Shown here: piece by piece, positions 63,944 through 64,000 of the stretch
How positions within the stretch are numbered: the stretch's first letter is position 1
How the letters are laid out: every line of letters starts with the position of its first letter
Assembly: GCA_014204435.1 (NCBI GenBank)
Contig: JACHLF010000003.1
Location: forward strand, 352,150 to 416,149
Source of the DNA: Mycobacteroides chelonae
GTDB lineage: Bacteria; Actinomycetota; Actinomycetes; Mycobacteriales; Mycobacteriaceae
Length of the DNA: 64,000 nt
Direction: 5' to 3'
Program-made: the position numbers and the translations under genes
Notes under the pieces: generated by a model
Database searches by the model: none
What the model was told of the DNA's origin: nothing
Seen by the model: only the letters and a program-made list of their open reading frames with translations

Positions 63944-64000
63944 ATTTTTGGCGCATTGAGGCGGGCATGGATTCCGGTGGTGATGGTGCTGGTTCTTGCC
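63944..64000 (+). CDS. MmpS-like membrane protein, N terminus only (cut by window end)
   Basis: Reads 'IFGALRRAWIPVVMVLVLA', the basic stretch and transmembrane start typical of MmpS proteins (compare L-K-R-A-W-I-P-L in MmpS5). MmpS partners MmpL in exporting lipids or siderophores and, when de-repressed, drugs. The frame is open only from the TGA at 63929-63931 and has no ATG or GTG before the homology; ATT 63944 or ACG 63941 fits the AAGGGG spacing, TTG 63956 does not. A rare start or a sequence error is possible. Confidence 0.6.
   Translation, partial: MFGALRRAWIPVVMVLVLA

Overview
The window is high-GC chromosomal DNA from a rapidly growing mycobacterium. The gene order trpE-(trp membrane gene)-trpC-trpB-trpA-lgt-TM2-pyk-tesB-cydCDBA-(break)-pdtaR-(break)-thiolase/DUF35-polA-rpsA-coaE is the backbone known from M. 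tuberculosis Rv1609-Rv1631. The Hsp20 at the left end closely resembles the M. leprae 18-kDa antigen. A Mycobacteroides (abscessus/chelonae group) origin is my best guess; this is inference from gene content, not a database result.

Layout. 0-2.9 kb: a MerR-type regulator divergent from hsp18, an odd small ORF with eight consecutive ATG codons, cspA, and about 0.85 kb with no recognisable gene. 2.9-9.5 kb: the tryptophan operon running into lgt and a TM2 protein. 9.5-13.3 kb: a mini-ykkC (guanidine-II) riboswitch in front of a frameshifted sugE, then pykA, a tesB thioesterase with no canonical start codon, a small membrane protein and a decayed LysX-like gene. 13.4-21.4 kb: an NCS1 permease and the cydABDC cytochrome bd operon on the minus strand.

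21.5-39.2 kb: a large cell-surface polysaccharide locus that interrupts the conserved backbone between cydA and pdtaR. It encodes a Wzy-like polymerase, a Wzz-like chain-length protein, a Wzx-like flippase, a WecG/TagA glycosyltransferase, several GT4 enzymes, a GT2-GT4 fusion, a membrane-anchored GH6-type glycosidase, a class III aminotransferase and a nucleotide-sugar module (sugar-1-P nucleotidyltransferase, PIG-L deacetylase, NAD epimerase, RmlC-like epimerase, two Zn-type C-methyltransferases). Together they could make, flip, polymerise and trim a branched or modified sugar polymer.

40.9-45.3 kb: a 4.4-kb integrated element bounded by 45-bp direct repeats, the right copy being the 3' half of a tRNA-Leu(CAA) gene. 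It has lost any integrase and holds a frameshifted serine recombinase, a truncated RepA-like ATPase, and a 5'-truncated polymorphic toxin directly followed by a candidate immunity gene. Paired short repeats near both ends look like integrase arm sites.

45.4-51.3 kb: pdtaR and a complete branched-chain amino acid ABC transporter (livJHMGF-like). 51.3-57.3 kb: thiolase/DUF35 and polA among decayed genes (TIGR02206 membrane protein, HxlR, VOC, FAD monooxygenase). 57.3-64 kb: an EthA-like monooxygenase, a PrsW protease, rpsA with a strong terminator, the CoaE-GrpB fusion, a TetR regulator with an operator cluster, and the very start of an MmpS gene cut by the window edge.
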